From Mucidula mucida (taxonomy: Eukaryota; Basidiomycota; Agaricomycetes; Agaricales; Physalacriaceae), in the NCBI GenBank assembly GCA_015501055.1, contig JADNYV010000688.1, positions 1 through 17,907 on the forward strand: a DNA stretch of 17,907 nt, read 5' to 3'. The notes beneath the pieces were generated by a model. The model searched no databases. It was not told the DNA's origin and saw nothing but the letters and a program-made list of their open reading frames with translations. The translations under genes and the position numbers were made by a program. The number at the start of each line of letters is the position of its first letter. The stretch's first letter is position 1. Positions 1 through 8,971 of the stretch are shown in pieces.

Positions 1-109
1 GGAAGTAGATTTTGCGTTCAAGGTGAGGAAACGCATTGTCGGATGACATCCCAGTTAGTGGCTGAGAGCGTCGCAACGTCTTCGAGCACAGAGAGGATTC
101 GCCCGACAT
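1..109 (-). pseudogene. APH-family kinase, 5'-end relic
   Basis: This is the start of a further copy of the APH-like kinase gene, cut by the window edge. It aligns base by base with the first ~110 coding bases of the intact gene at 1032-2252, including the stretch for Ala-Thr-Asn-Trp-Asp (about 50-65) and an ATG at 107-109. The frame opened by that ATG does not stay in register with the kinase frame: the Ala-Thr-Asn-Trp-Asp stretch is read in another frame, and that frame reaches a TGA soon after. The copy is therefore broken near its N-terminus. The bases after it (110-415) match 8250-8540, the flank of the second kinase copy, so the relic belongs to a larger duplicated block. Confidence 0.7.
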
Positions 110-415
110 GACGGCGCGGGCAAAGATGAGAGCCGCTGTGATCACCCGCTTTCGACTTGATCAATCATGGATGTGGTACCAGAGCGGCTCCGAATCCAGT
201 ACGACGACATTTCATATCGTGGGTTCCTCGTGGAATCATTCATGCTCTCTTGCCACCGTCGTAGCCTGTGATATTCAATGTACTTACTTGTTTGAGCTCA
301 TTAGTATCCTCTCCGATTCAACGCTCATATACCCACATTTCAGCCGCCCTCCTTATGAGTTAGACTGGAGAATTTATTGATTTAGCATGCAAAAGGAGGT
401 CCCAGTGGAACTGCA
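110..415. other. Intergenic spacer, duplicated at 8250-8540
   Basis: No gene is supported here. The stretch shares many short runs with 8250-8540, for example around 'cttgatcaatcat', 'cggctccgaatccag' and 'gagctcattag'. In both places it lies between the start of an APH kinase copy and a tRNA-Asp copy. It is best read as the shared 5' flank of kinase and tRNA in the repeated module. An open frame at 108-380 has no recognisable content. Confidence 0.6.
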
Positions 416-507
416 CTCTCTGACTGGGAGTCGAACCCAGCTTTCGCGCGTCATCCTGCGGCCTCGGTAATGACAGGCGCGTGTACTAACCGATATACTA
501 TCAAAGA
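416..507 (-). tRNA. tRNA-Asp (anticodon GTC) with a 20-base intron
   Basis: Read on the minus strand, this folds as a complete tRNA. The acceptor stem is TCTTTGA/TCAGAGA (7 pairs, one G-U), with discriminator base G as expected for Asp. The D stem is GTAT/GTAC, the anticodon stem CGCGC/GCGCG, the anticodon loop C-T-GTC-A plus C38, the variable loop AAAG, and the T arm CTGGG-TTCGACT-CCCAG. About 20 bases lie between A37 and C38, the usual place for a nuclear tRNA intron, so the mature tRNA would be 72 bases before CCA. All stems pair, so this copy looks functional. A damaged copy lies at 8541-8622. Confidence 0.9.
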
Positions 508-623
508 TGCTGAGAGCGCACTGACTTGCAATTTGGTTCACGCTGACCCTGCGCAGTCGCACTCTGTAATCATGGTGATTAGGGACGGTTCTTGAATGCG
601 ATAACACAAGCGGAAGGGCTAGT

Positions 624-866
624 ATGCGCCAACTTGTTGCCAGCGCTATGATCCCGGGCCCCGAGGAACTTCAAGACAGGCAAGCCGCACGCGTAGAAGC
701 CCATGATAAGAAGGAGGCGGACAAGAAGCAGTCGAAAAAGCAAGAGAAGAAGGAGCCCGAAACAAAACAAAAGAAGAAATACCCTTTTGTCGCGGGGGCT
801 CATGATGAACTGATAGAGTTGTTTTGTAATCGTACCGATGTAGTTATAATGAGGCGTTCGTCATGA
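624..866 (+). CDS. Lysine/glutamate-rich hypothetical ORF (80 aa)
   Basis: An ATG-started frame encodes an 80-residue protein that I do not recognise. Residues ~14-52 are dominated by Lys, Glu, Gln and Ala in a pattern typical of a charged helix or coiled coil. The last ~28 residues are less biased and contain an acidic stretch followed by a hydrophobic run. The ORF lies between the tRNA-Asp and the 3' end of the convergent APH kinase, and I see no second copy elsewhere in the window. It may be a small gene, an exon remnant of a longer gene, or chance: the purine-rich strand gives a long Leu-rich frame on the other strand. Coding status is uncertain. Confidence 0.25.
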   Translation: MRQLVASAMIPGPEELQDRQAARVEAHDKKEADKKQSKKQEKKEPETKQKKKYPFVAGAHDELIELFCNRTDVVIMRRSS

Positions 867-1031
867 TTTAGAAAGTGTGCATGTGAGTACATATGCTTGA
901 TAACGCACTACGTACCATCATTGGCGCGTCGCGAAACCCGAGCAGAGAACTTGGAGACTCGCTAACAATGGATCATTGAAGACAACGCCCCGAGACAACT
1001 TGAAGTGGATGAGTAGTCGGAGGCCTTGACA
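867..1031. other. Short intergenic region 3' of the APH kinase
   Basis: This holds the 3' flank of the kinase gene on the minus strand. I see no ORF, RNA gene or repeat in it. Confidence 0.4.
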
Positions 1032-2252
1032 CTAGGCAGCTTCAATGTCACTGGGAGACCTCGTCTCCGACTTCTTCTTCTCCAGCTCCTCCGCAACCGA
1101 CTTCAGAATCCCACTTTCAATCATCACAAACAGATACTCGCTGTGCGCATCCTTTTTATCGCCCACAACATACCCAACCAACGTATCCCAAAGAGCACTG
1201 TAGAACACGCCGCCATCAACACACTGTTCAAAAAGGTACACGCCCTCCCACTTGAGGAGCGCCTGCGAAAGCCTCGGCGGGCGATTCGGAAACCGCTTCG
1301 CCTCCTCCTCCTTTATCGAACGCGTGTACACTCCCCTGTCGCGTGCATTCCTGCGGGCCCTCACTTGCGTCTTTTCCTCATGAGGATCGTCCCTCGGATG
1401 GTCAACCAAGAAGAACGGCGGTTGTGCGAAGGAGCTCGTACACAGAGTCCGCGTGTCGTCCCAGTCAATGACACAGCTGATACGCGGTGCGTCAGAATCC
1501 GCATCGACGATGAAGATGTTCTGGGAGTGAAAGTCGCCATGCATGAGCGGGAATCCGTCGACGTCTAGAGAGTCGTCGTAAAAGGAAGGAATGAGGGAGC
1601 GCATCCACCATACGTGTGCGTACTCGTAGATGGCGCCGCGCGACCGATCTTTCTCTAAGATGGTCGATAGTCTTTGAGTCGCATAATCAATCCAGTAGGC
1701 CGTGCCACTGCTATATGTCTTCCCCTGCGCTGGTGCGGCTCGAATAACCCATTCACCAGACGCTTCTTCGCGAGATAGGGTCCCGATCTTGTCGAAGCGC
1801 TGCGAGTACATGTCGACAATCATCTCAACGACTTGACGGAGTATCACGTCACGTCGTTCGTCAGATAAGTCGTCCCAGATTTCGACAAGCGCCACGCCCT
1901 CCGCCACGGTAGTCACGACGTAAGGACGCCCAGCCTCTTCGCTAGAAGCGTTGTAGCAGATAATATCAGGGAGAGGGATTGTAGTTTTCTCCTTGAAGTA
2001 TTGCATCGTCGCAACAGTATTGCGCACGGCGGTCTCTGGGTCTTTGACGTGCATCAAAGGAACGCGCACCACGACGTCTGGATGCCCCTCGACATGGAGA
2101 AAACGGACAAGATTGAAGCCACCGGATTTCGTCTCGCCCCAAGACATAATCTTCGCGTCCAAGGCCAAGGCAACGGACTGTTGGATAACATCCCAGTTGG
2201 TGGCTGAGAGCGTCTCAACGTCTTCCGAGCAGCAAGAGCATTTGTCCGTCAT
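1032..2252 (-). CDS. APH/choline-kinase-like phosphotransferase (intact copy, 406 aa)
   Basis: A single uninterrupted frame starts at the ATG at 2252; a longer reading from a TTG further upstream is unlikely in a fungus. The protein has the aminoglycoside-phosphotransferase (APH) kinase fold. A glycine-containing loop SGGFNLVRF lies near residues 43-51, followed by a V-V-R-V-P strand (Arg63 where classical kinases have Lys). The catalytic Brenner motif HGDFHSQN is at 238-245 and the metal-binding VIDWDD at 261-266. In this family the HGD Asp is the catalytic base and the IDWD Asp binds Mg-ATP. The N-terminus is Cys-rich (CSCC). No signal peptide or membrane segment is visible, so it is probably cytosolic. 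Fungi have large expansions of such genes with mostly unknown substrates; aminoglycoside resistance should not be assumed. Other copies are at 7017-8249 (one nonsense codon), 1-109 and 16605-16796 (relics). Confidence 0.9.
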   Translation of the reverse strand: MTDKCSCCSEDVETLSATNWDVIQQSVALALDAKIMSWGETKSGGFNLVRFLHVEGHPDVVVRVPLMHVKDPETAVRNTVATMQYFKEKTTIPLPDIICYNASSEEAGRPYVVTTVAEGVALVEIWDDLSDERRDVILRQVVEMIVDMYSQRFDKIGTLSREEASGEWVIRAAPAQGKTYSSGTAYWIDYATQRLSTILEKDRSRGAIYEYAHVWWMRSLIPSFYDDSLDVDGFPLMHGDFHSQNIFIVDADSDAPRISCVIDWDDTRTLCTSSFAQPPFFLVDHPRDDPHEEKTQVRARRNARDRGVYTRSIKEEEAKRFPNRPPRLSQALLKWEGVYLFEQCVDGGVFYSALWDTLVGYVVGDKKDAHSEYLFVMIESGILKSVAEELEKKKSETRSPSDIEAA

Positions 2253-2541
2253 GACGGCGCAGATGAGACACGCGGTTGTCAACGGTTGGATACTGCGTCA
2301 CCCGCCTTTGACTTGTTGCGGGCATCACATATGCGGAAAGACGTCAGGATTATGGTAAGGTGTGTCCGCAGATCCATCTTGCTCTGTCGCGGGCTTGAAT
2401 ATCAAGTACAAACCGGCGGCATCTCTTGCCCCGGTCCTTTTCCCATTTCGATTACACGCAATGAGGTTCAGCCATCTTTACCCACCAATCTCCTTTCTCT
2501 GTTCTCTTTCCAATCACTCGTCTCCCTGCAACAAAGTAGCC
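2253..2541. promoter_or_regulatory. Divergent intergenic region with a 44-base block identical to 10048-10091
   Basis: This lies between the APH kinase (minus) and the remnant gene starting near 2542 (plus), so it would hold both promoters. Bases 2401-2444 are identical over 44 of 44 positions to 10048-10091. In unit B those bases encode, on the minus strand, the N-terminal part of the FIST-domain protein. Here the rest of the FIST gene and the tRNA are missing, so the block marks the deletion junction of unit A, or the 5' boundary of the FIST gene. Similarity continues more weakly to the right (pyrimidine-rich stretch, then 'gtagccatgcaagacc'). Confidence 0.55.
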
Positions 2542-2664
2542 ATGCAAGACCCTCAGCAACCGTATAGCGCGCCGACCTTGAACATATTCAGCGCGCCTCC
2601 GGTTGGTGTCGCGACATTGATTATTACTGAATTCGAGTTCCACGTCGCGTCCATTCCGCTTTAA
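2542..2664 (+). pseudogene. Fragment of unknown gene, 5' exon-like segment (unit A)
   Basis: A 40-residue frame begins at an ATG in the context 'tagccATGcaagacc', which is repeated in unit B at 10221. The core NIFSAPPVGVATLIIT matches NRFSAPPRGVAATPIITG encoded at 10306-10360. The residue-level match between diverged DNA copies suggests that this was coding. The unit A copy lacks the ~260 bases that carry the hydrophobic segment and an intron in unit B, so it looks internally deleted. The hydrophobic content downstream in unit B hints at a membrane protein, but I cannot name the family. Confidence 0.35.
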
Positions 2665-2902
2665 AAGGCGCGTAAAGGGCAGGTGACAGTGGTTGAATAT
2701 CCTTCTCTTTAGTGGATTATGTGTGTCCAGTAGCTCTGTCATCTGTTCTCGTGCTGACTCCCAGACCATAGCATTCCCTGACTCTCTTTATATCTGCACA
2801 TCCTAAATGGTGTCCATGGCCCTGGCAAGGGTAGTACGTGTCATGGTTCTCACGCTGGCCCACTATTATGAATCTGAGCCTTGAACGGCGCTTGGATTTC
2901 AG

Positions 2903-3214
2903 ACGGGCGTACGATACGACGTGTACGCATCACACCTGAAATAGCAGTCCGCATACAACGCGGCGAGGACGTCTCGCCTGAAGAAATTACCGCATCCATT
3001 GCGCGTGTCGAACAGGAAGAGCGAATCCTAGGTCGTCGTCCCCAAAGCCAGCGAGACCAGCGAAGCTAATCTTTACACCGCCGTATGGATCTGTCAATGT
3101 GTGGACGCCGGAGACCGCGACGGGTTCGAAAACGCAAGGCGAAAAGAGGCGAAAGTAATCCAGGTATGGAGCCGTTCTACTGATTACTCAAACGCACGTT
3201 GACCCTCTTCCTAG
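2903..3214 (+). pseudogene. Exon plus intron remnant of an unknown gene (unit A)
   Basis: After a polypyrimidine/AG site (2901-2902) a frame encodes RRVRITPEIAVRIQRGED and continues to a TAA at 3067-3069. The unit B counterpart at 10931-11044 encodes a related peptide with mostly conservative changes (Ile/Val, Glu/Asp, Ile/Leu), the pattern expected of a former or real exon. Further on, a well-formed 51-base intron (GTATGG...CTAG, 3164-3214) is kept at identical length in unit B (11161-11211). The reading frame between the peptide and the intron is broken in both copies. Function unknown; it may belong with the fragment at 2542-2664. Confidence 0.4.
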
Positions 3215-3386
3215 GTAACTTATGATGCTGTACTTATCTTCGACGTAGCGCTCTCACTGTACGGCTCCCATGCATGCGAAAACTATACTCAACATTCTCA
3301 TCATCTGCGTTAGGCCATGGCGCTCCGCGTGAAATGTCTCACAGCATTGTCAAGTTTTACTTCCTTGTTCTTCGATTGCCGTCAAG

Positions 3387-4362
3387 ATGCGCTCTGTCCC
3401 CGGTATCCTCGCGTATTCTCCCCTCACCTTTGCTCCTGAGACACCGTCAGACGTGCAGCAGGCATTCGACAATGTTAATGTTGATGCTTGTATTCTGGTT
3501 TCGGCAACCATTGAAAGGTTTTCCTCAGATTCCCTCAGACATTGCATTGGAGTTCGATATCACTTTACTCCTCCAGGGTGTTCGTCCGCAGTCGAATGGG
3601 GCAGCCATCACCCTGGAAGTTGGTGAAAAAGTTTCTCGCAAAGGTTCGTTAGCATTACCATAGATTCGTCATCGTCCAATAATCATTACAGCTACCGCGA
3701 ATCCTCCTACATTCACGCTTGTTGGAGGAATCATTGGAGCAGGTCCTTTCGTAGTAGAAACTGTCGTTCCCGACGCGCCGACCCCTCAAGACCCGTATAT
3801 TGCCCAGGTTTGGCACTTCCTTAGTGGGAACTTCATCTTGGGTCCCCCGTGTCGCGAGGCTGAACTCCTTGACATTGTCAACACGACCCCTGCTATATCT
3901 GAGTGGCAACAGCCCACGCCTCCAACCGGATCGCATGCTCACCGGTAAATTTACTCCATTTTTGGATGATTGATATTTGACAGCTCTTGGTATGTAGGTA
4001 TATTTTCCTTTAGATGCATACAAGGAGCAGATACTCTTGAATGGCACGACACCCATGACCTTGTTCAATATCTCTGCGTTCAGTTGGACTAGGAAATCCA
4101 ATTTCATGCTGGTCGCTCCTGATCCAGCCTGAGGCCTGAACTCGTTACTCACTTTCGTCTCAATGACCTGAATGGTGATAAAATCGATTCGCTTCTACGT
4201 TTACTTTGAATATTGCGGTAGAAGACAATTCTTCGAATAAATGCGCATTGATTGGAAGCGGTAAGTCACTATGTTCCGTAAAGAGGCCAAATGAAGAATG
4301 ACTGACTACTTGAGTGTGCAGTGGATCATCTCATCTCTATGCGTTCACACGTTGAAGTGTGA
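3387..4362 (+). pseudogene. Putative secreted protein of unknown function, frameshifted (unit A)
   Basis: The frame opens at ATG 3387 with MRSVPGILAYSPLTFA, a plausible signal peptide, then PETPSDVQQAFDN. The copy at 11408 has the same layout with a more hydrophobic leader. Around 3520-3545 the frame shifts relative to unit B, and coding resumes in another frame (IALEFDITLLLQ, QSNGAAITLEVGEKV). Candidate introns are 3644-3691, 3945-3983 and 4262-4321; the last is the best formed and is shared with unit B. Between them lie frames for TFTLVGGIIGAGPFVVETVV and NGTTPMTLFNISAF. The end would be the TGA at 4360-4362. A second frameshift follows ISAF compared with unit B. No domain is recognised, and the gene is probably dead. 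Confidence 0.45.
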
Positions 4363-4678
4363 CGCTTGCTTCCAAACCGATTTATTGCGCCGCACTCTTG
4401 ACCCAGTGTAGCAGTCATGGACTTGCTAACACTGGATGTTTAACTCTCGAACAAACAGCAGACAAACGAAAAGGGCCACCCATTGTCCAAAAACGGCCAA
4501 GAAATGCGCATAACTTTGGTGGACCGTCAAAACAATCACACACAAAGGCGGGAATACCTCTTTAGCGTCTCTATCCGTGACCACATCATTGTCTTCACTC
4601 TTGCTCCCTCATTGTCTTCACTCTTACTCCTCTTTCTCTTCATTGATCATCTTACATTCTCCTTTGACATTACACAAG
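4363..4678 (+). promoter_or_regulatory. Promoter and pyrimidine-rich leader of the 323-aa gene
   Basis: This stretch is strongly conserved with 12051-12382, upstream of the second copy, over blocks such as 'gtgtgacgcttgcttc', 'ccgatttattgcgcc' and 'tcaaaacaatc'. The last ~100 bases are C/T-rich, as is common just upstream of fungal start codons. They contain a short direct duplication of 'ttgtcttcactcttnctcc' (about 4588-4632). Confidence 0.55.
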
Positions 4679-5811
4679 ATGTCCTCGATGCCATTTGCGT
4701 TCCCGGACGACACACAGCAGTCTCCAGGCTTGTCCAGCGCTTCCCATGGTCGGAACGACGCCCAGACAGACAATTACCAGACTATCCCTGATAGCGACAC
4801 CGCCGTGCAGACAAGCCAGCCACGCCCAGCAGTTGAAGCTTCCATTTCATTGACCACGTTGAATAAGAGGAAGCGCGATGAGCAGGATGATGATGCACAG
4901 CGCGACAGAGACCTGATGCCTCTGCCTGCTGCCCCGAGTGCCAACTTTTTGAACGGGAAAGGCAAAGGCAAAGCAGTCGAACCTCCAGCTCCGATCGCGG
5001 TCAATAACCAAGTACGTTGATCACTCTCGACGCCTTGAAACCATCTCATTGATTCATCCGTACTAGGTTATTCCCAACGTTGTTTTCCCGCCTGTCGCAC
5101 GGTACGAAATTGAGGTATGTCGCGCGATTCATTAAATATCACCTTTCGCTGATAATCGTGTAGTTCATCCTCCCCTCTGGGATGATCACGCTCGCCAAGA
5201 ATCCTGCTTCACGCGGTGCGATCACGGTCTGGATTCTCGACCAGGACCATACTGGTGTTGCATGGCCCGCCAGACTCCACACACGCGAAGAACTAGCGGA
5301 TGTTGCCTACAGAAAGGCATTTGACCCGTCGTATCAGCGCATCATCCACCTCCCAATGACGGCCGACGGCAGGGTTCACAATTCGGGCCTTGTCTTGATT
5401 TCCTTGGGATCGCCAGAGTCTCGGAAACAATTGGGCCGCTTGGACACAGTCAATATTGCGAGAATCCTTCTTTCGGAACAAGAGGGTCGTTTCCTCGAGC
5501 AGCTACGTGAGCTGGAAAGCTGGTGCCGGAGCAATATGACATTTAATGGTATGTACATGAAATTTTGACTGTCAGAGGATGAAATTATTTATCAATCTTC
5601 TACAGTAAACTCCTCGGGCTTTGGAGGACCCAGCAACCCGTCTGAGGCTGATGAAACTCCAGACGACGTGCTGGGAGATGATGACCTCTGGACGTTCTTG
5701 GCGTCAATAGGCACGAACACGGAGGACAATGATTATTTCCAAACTGAAGCGTCCTTCACCTCCGTCATTCCATCGAGTCTCAACAACTTTATCAATGGAG
5801 TGTGGAGATGA
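4679..5811 (+). CDS. Nuclear-type protein of unknown function, short copy (323 aa, four exons)
   Basis: The model is exons 4679-5011, 5067-5114, 5164-5548 and 5606-5811, with introns of 55, 49 and 57 bases that all have GT...AG ends. The joined frame is fully open. The start is chosen because the next copy (12383) begins with the same context and peptide (MxSMPxxFPD). The N-terminal exon is polar and disordered, with a basic cluster KRKR at residues 63-66 that could be a nuclear localisation signal, then a Gly-Lys repeat (GKGKGK). Exon 3 (residues 128-255) encodes the best conserved part, probably a folded domain: LPSGMITLA, GVAWPA, EELADVAY, IIHLPMT and GRFLEQL are shared with the longer copy. 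The C-terminus is short and acidic. I recognise no named domain. It looks like a fungus-restricted family with an unknown role. Confidence 0.75.
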
Positions 5812-5865
5812 CCGACGAGGCGTTCAATTTCCTGCCGCCTCTCGACGGCGGCGGTGCTTTTTACA

Positions 5866-6135
5866 CTCCGCATCCTCGCGTCATCCCCCTTCCTGCTGTT
5901 GAAACCCGCATCTCCTGACGTGTTACTTATCTTGTTTATAGTATATATGCATTCTCGTGTCACTTCCTGCTTTCAATACTTATCGTTTTCTCCTTGTTCA
6001 TAGTGTACAATCTGCATCCTCATCCCTCTCGTGCTACCCCCTGCTTTTGATACTCGCATCTTCCGACTGTTCTCCTTGTTTATAGTGCATCTGCATCCTC
6101 ATCTCTCTCGCGTTACCCCCTCCTCTTGCTATCAC
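5866..6135 (+). repeat. Pyrimidine-rich tandem repeats 3' of the 323-aa gene
   Basis: About four imperfect copies of a 60-80-base unit are present. The unit runs 'ctgcatcctcat...ctctcgtgctacc' then 'ccctgcttttgatactcgc', 'atcttccgac' and 'ttctccttgtttatagtg'. The last two copies (about 6013-6130) are the cleanest. The same unit recurs after the second gene copy at 14825-15130, and both arrays end in 'cctcttgct.tcacagcgatcca'. The array starts just after the stop codon, so it probably lies in the 3' UTR or terminator region. Confidence 0.7.
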
Positions 6136-7016
6136 AGCGATCCAATTTGTTAACCTCATGTTTTTGTTGCTTGTTTATATTGTATATAATATATATATAT
6201 ATATTCAAAGTCTGTAGTTGATCATTCGAAATCGCATTGACATCCACTCGGCTGCGTGCATTAACACCTTCACAGAAAGTAATTTCTGTGATACCGCTGA
6301 GCGTTAATGCGTCCTGTCGGCTTGCTCCCAAACTGCTATGGGGGAGAGGCTTTCCGGTCAACTCGTTTATCTGGCCAGGACTCGCCTTCCTATATGTATG
6401 GTCAAACGGGAGTTGTTTTCCCCCAACATGCAGACCGTGATAATGCGGGCGTCAATAGGTAGTAAGTAGCCTGCACTTTGCCGTTTGAACGAGGGGGAAG
6501 TCAACGTCGATCCAGCGTAAGTAACTTAGTTCCGCGGGACCAAAATACCTAGCTTGTCCGTAGTCTCGTTAACCTGACTCTACGAAGAAGATGGGATGCT
6601 CACGATCTTCTCTGTGTAGATGTTCTTTTCTTGGGTGATGAGGGAGATCCAGTAATTGTTGGACCTTGAGTCTTTACCTGCCTTGAACTAAGTTCGGCCA
6701 ACGAGTGAGCTCAAATAACCCCTTCAATTATACTACTTACCTTCCAGTGGTGGTTCATCATCGAGGTGGCATCCCCGATTTGTATATACAGTGCTTGAGA
6801 GCTCCAACTTGGCTCCGACTCTACTAGGTGGTGGACATTGTAACTCTGTCCGTTTTGACATGTCCGTACCGCAAATGTTTCCATTTCTTCATTAGCCACC
6901 TGTTCAGATAAGTACCGAGAAATGGGAAGGTCCACTCAGATAACAGCATTTCCACAACGGAGCATCTAAGTACGAGACGATTCCAAAATGTCCGAGTACT
7001 AATGCCCAGTAAGCGT
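6136..7016. other. Intergenic spacer between units A and B
   Basis: I find no convincing gene. An AT dinucleotide run lies at about 6183-6204. Parts are related to the spacer after unit B: 'tccactcggctgcgt' (6243 and 15211), 'catgcagaccg' (6427 and 15302) and the stretch with 'gagtctttacctgcc' (6667 and 15491). This suggests both spacers descend from one sequence. Minus-strand frames in both spacers do not correspond to each other and have no recognisable content. Confidence 0.5.
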
Positions 7017-8249
7017 TCATTGCTTGTTATGACTACCTAGTATTGAGTCCGAGTCTACGTCCTTATGAGGTTTCTGCTTTCGCTCCAGCTCATCCTCAAC
7101 TGACTTCAAAATCCCATTCAAAATCATCGCGATGATATACTGGCCCTGTGCATCCTCCTGATCGCCCACGACATATTTCACCAGCGTGCCCCAAAGAACA
7201 CTATAGAACAGGCCGCCATCGATGCACTGTTCAAAAAGGTACACACCCTCCCACTTAAGGAGCGCCTGCGAAAGCCTCGGCGGATGGTTCGGAAACCGCT
7301 TCATCTCCTCCTCCCCCACTAAACGCGTGTACACCTCCCGGTCGCGTGCTTTCCTGCGCGACTTCACTTGCGTCTCTTCCTCATCAAAATCGTCCATGGG
7401 ATGGTCAACCATGAAGAACGGGGGTTGCGCGAATGAGCTGGTACAAAGAGTCCGCGTCTCATCCCAGTCAATGACACAGCTGATGCGCGGTGCGTCGGAA
7501 TCCGCATCGACGATGAAGATGTTCTGTGAATGAAAGTCGCCATGCATGAGCGGGAACCCGTCGACGTCCAGAGAGTCGTCATAAAAGGCAGGGATGAGGG
7601 AGCGCATCCACCACGCGTGTGCGTACTCGTAGATGGCATTGCACCCCTCTTCCTCAAATATGGTCGCCATTCTACGCGTGGCATAAGCAATCCAGTAGCC
7701 CGTGCCACTGCTATAGGTCTTCCCCTGCGCTGGCGCGGCTTGGATAACCCATTCCCCACCTTCGCGAGATAGGGATCCGATCTTGTCAAAGCGCTGCGAG
7801 GACATCTCGACAATTATCTTGACGACTTGGCGCAGTATCACGTCACGTCGGTCATCGGATAAATCGTGCCAGATTTCGACAAGCGCTATGCCCTCCGCCT
7901 TCGTAGTCGCAACATAAGGATGCCCAGCCTCTTCGCTAGAAGCGTTGTAGCAGATGATGCCAGGGAGAGGAATTGTAGTTTTCTCCTTGAAGTATCGCAT
8001 TGTCGCAACAGTGTTGCGTACAGCGGTCTCCGGGTCTTTGACGCGGGCCAGAGGAACGCGCAGGACGACGTCTGTATGCCCGTCCACGCGAAGAAAACGA
8101 ACAAGATTGAAACCGCCGAATTTGGTCTCGCCTCAAGACAAAATCTTTGTGTCCAAGGCCACGGCAACGGAGTGTTGGATAGCATCCCAGTTAGTGGCTG
8201 AGAGCGTCGCAACTTTGTCCTCCGAGCAGCAAGAGCATGTGTCCGTCAT
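7017..8249 (-). pseudogene. APH/choline-kinase-like phosphotransferase, second copy with one nonsense codon
   Basis: This is a close paralogue of the kinase at 1032-2252 and would encode about 410 residues from the ATG at 8249. It keeps HGDFHSQN and VIDWDE, the Mg-binding motif with Glu in place of the second Asp. The only visible lesion is TGA at 8133-8135 (codon 39), where the intact copy has TGG for the Trp of MSWGE. Downstream, more than 350 codons stay open to the TGA at 7017-7019, so decay is probably recent. Restarting at a later in-frame ATG would lose the nucleotide-binding lobe, so an active product is unlikely unless the stop is read through or is a sequencing error. The C-terminal ~20 residues differ from the intact copy. 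Confidence 0.85.
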
Positions 8250-8540
8250 GACTGTGCAAGTGAACCTATTGACGGTGATGCTGCGTCACCCCACCTTCGA
8301 TTTGATCAATCATATGTGGGTACCACTTAAGGCGGCTCCGAATCCAGGTTCATTTCCTGTTTTGGGATTGTCCTGGAATCATAACATCCTCTCTTGCATG
8401 CATGATGAGTCCTATTTACATGCTTGATTGAGCTCATTAGAGCTATCCGATTCTCATACCCACATTGAGCCGCCGGCCTTGCACTCAGGGCATGGATGAT
8501 TGTTTCAAGATGCAAAAATGGTGCTCACAAGCCCATTTTA
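8250..8540. other. Spacer between kinase and tRNA copies (matches 110-415)
   Basis: This is the counterpart of 110-415: same position between the kinase start and the tRNA-Asp copy, with matching blocks. I see no gene in it. Confidence 0.55.
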
Positions 8541-8622
8541 CTCTCTGACTGGGAGTCGAACCCAGCTTTCGCGCGGCATTTCAGTAGGTCTGAGTGACAG
8601 GCGCGTGATATACTATCAAAGA
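8541..8622 (-). pseudogene. tRNA-Asp pseudogene lacking most of the D arm
   Basis: The acceptor stem, anticodon stem with GTC, variable loop and T arm are identical to the intact tRNA at 416-507. The nine bases GGTTAGTAC of the D loop and the 3' side of the D stem are missing, so no D stem can form. The 5' internal promoter (A box) is damaged too. The intron (about 19 bases, 'ctcagacctactgaaatgc') is unrelated in sequence to that of the intact copy. This copy is very probably non-functional. Confidence 0.85.
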
Positions 8623-8639
8623 TACCGCATTCCGCCAAT

Positions 8640-8971
8640 TCGGAACTTCTCGATTTGCCTCTGACGCGCTACGCCTTCAATAATGATTTACGTTCGTCTA
8701 TCCTCCGCAATCGTGATGACATCGTTCAGGCGTTAATAATAGGAACGGGTAGGCAGAGCCGCGTTAATTTGAAATTGAAATCGTGATGGCTTATCCCTCG
8801 TCGACATTAAATTTCGACCTGTAGATACTGTAATCGAGGCGGCCAAATCCCTTTCAGCCATCCGCTACAGTTTTGAGGCTCTACAAATGTTTTTAGCTCA
8901 ACGTCGCGCGATGCCCAATGGCCACTGACTGTCAAGCTACCCTAACGCGCACACTCAGAAAGTCAATCGCG
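8640..8971. other. Spacer with a non-coding block shared with 16060-16282
   Basis: No gene is seen. The part at about 8780-8970 is well conserved with about 16090-16282, notably 'cggccaaatccctttc', 'gccatccgctacagttt' and 'aggctctacaaatgttttta'. It sits just 3' of the FIST gene in both places and is probably its 3' UTR. Frames across it contain stops in at least one copy. Confidence 0.5.

Noticed and set aside
1026..1568. 180-aa plus-strand ORF opposite the kinase gene
   Set aside because: It lies antisense to a well-supported APH kinase, has Arg/Leu-rich shadow composition, and has no recognisable motif.
3655..4152. 165-aa minus-strand ORF, with a similar minus frame at 11724-12164
   Set aside because: Both contain NAEILNKVMGVVP, but the plus strand of the same DNA encodes NGTTPMTLFNIS next to shared plus-strand introns. 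The similarity is explained by duplication, and the plus-strand model is better supported.
7364..7813. 149-aa minus ORF within the second kinase copy
   Set aside because: It is a frame shadow of the kinase, read one base off; the in-frame kinase motifs are in the other frame.
1032..8249. Reading the APH genes as antibiotic-resistance genes
   Set aside because: The fold motifs show only the broad APH kinase family. Fungal members are numerous and their substrates mostly unknown, and no resistance-specific feature is visible.
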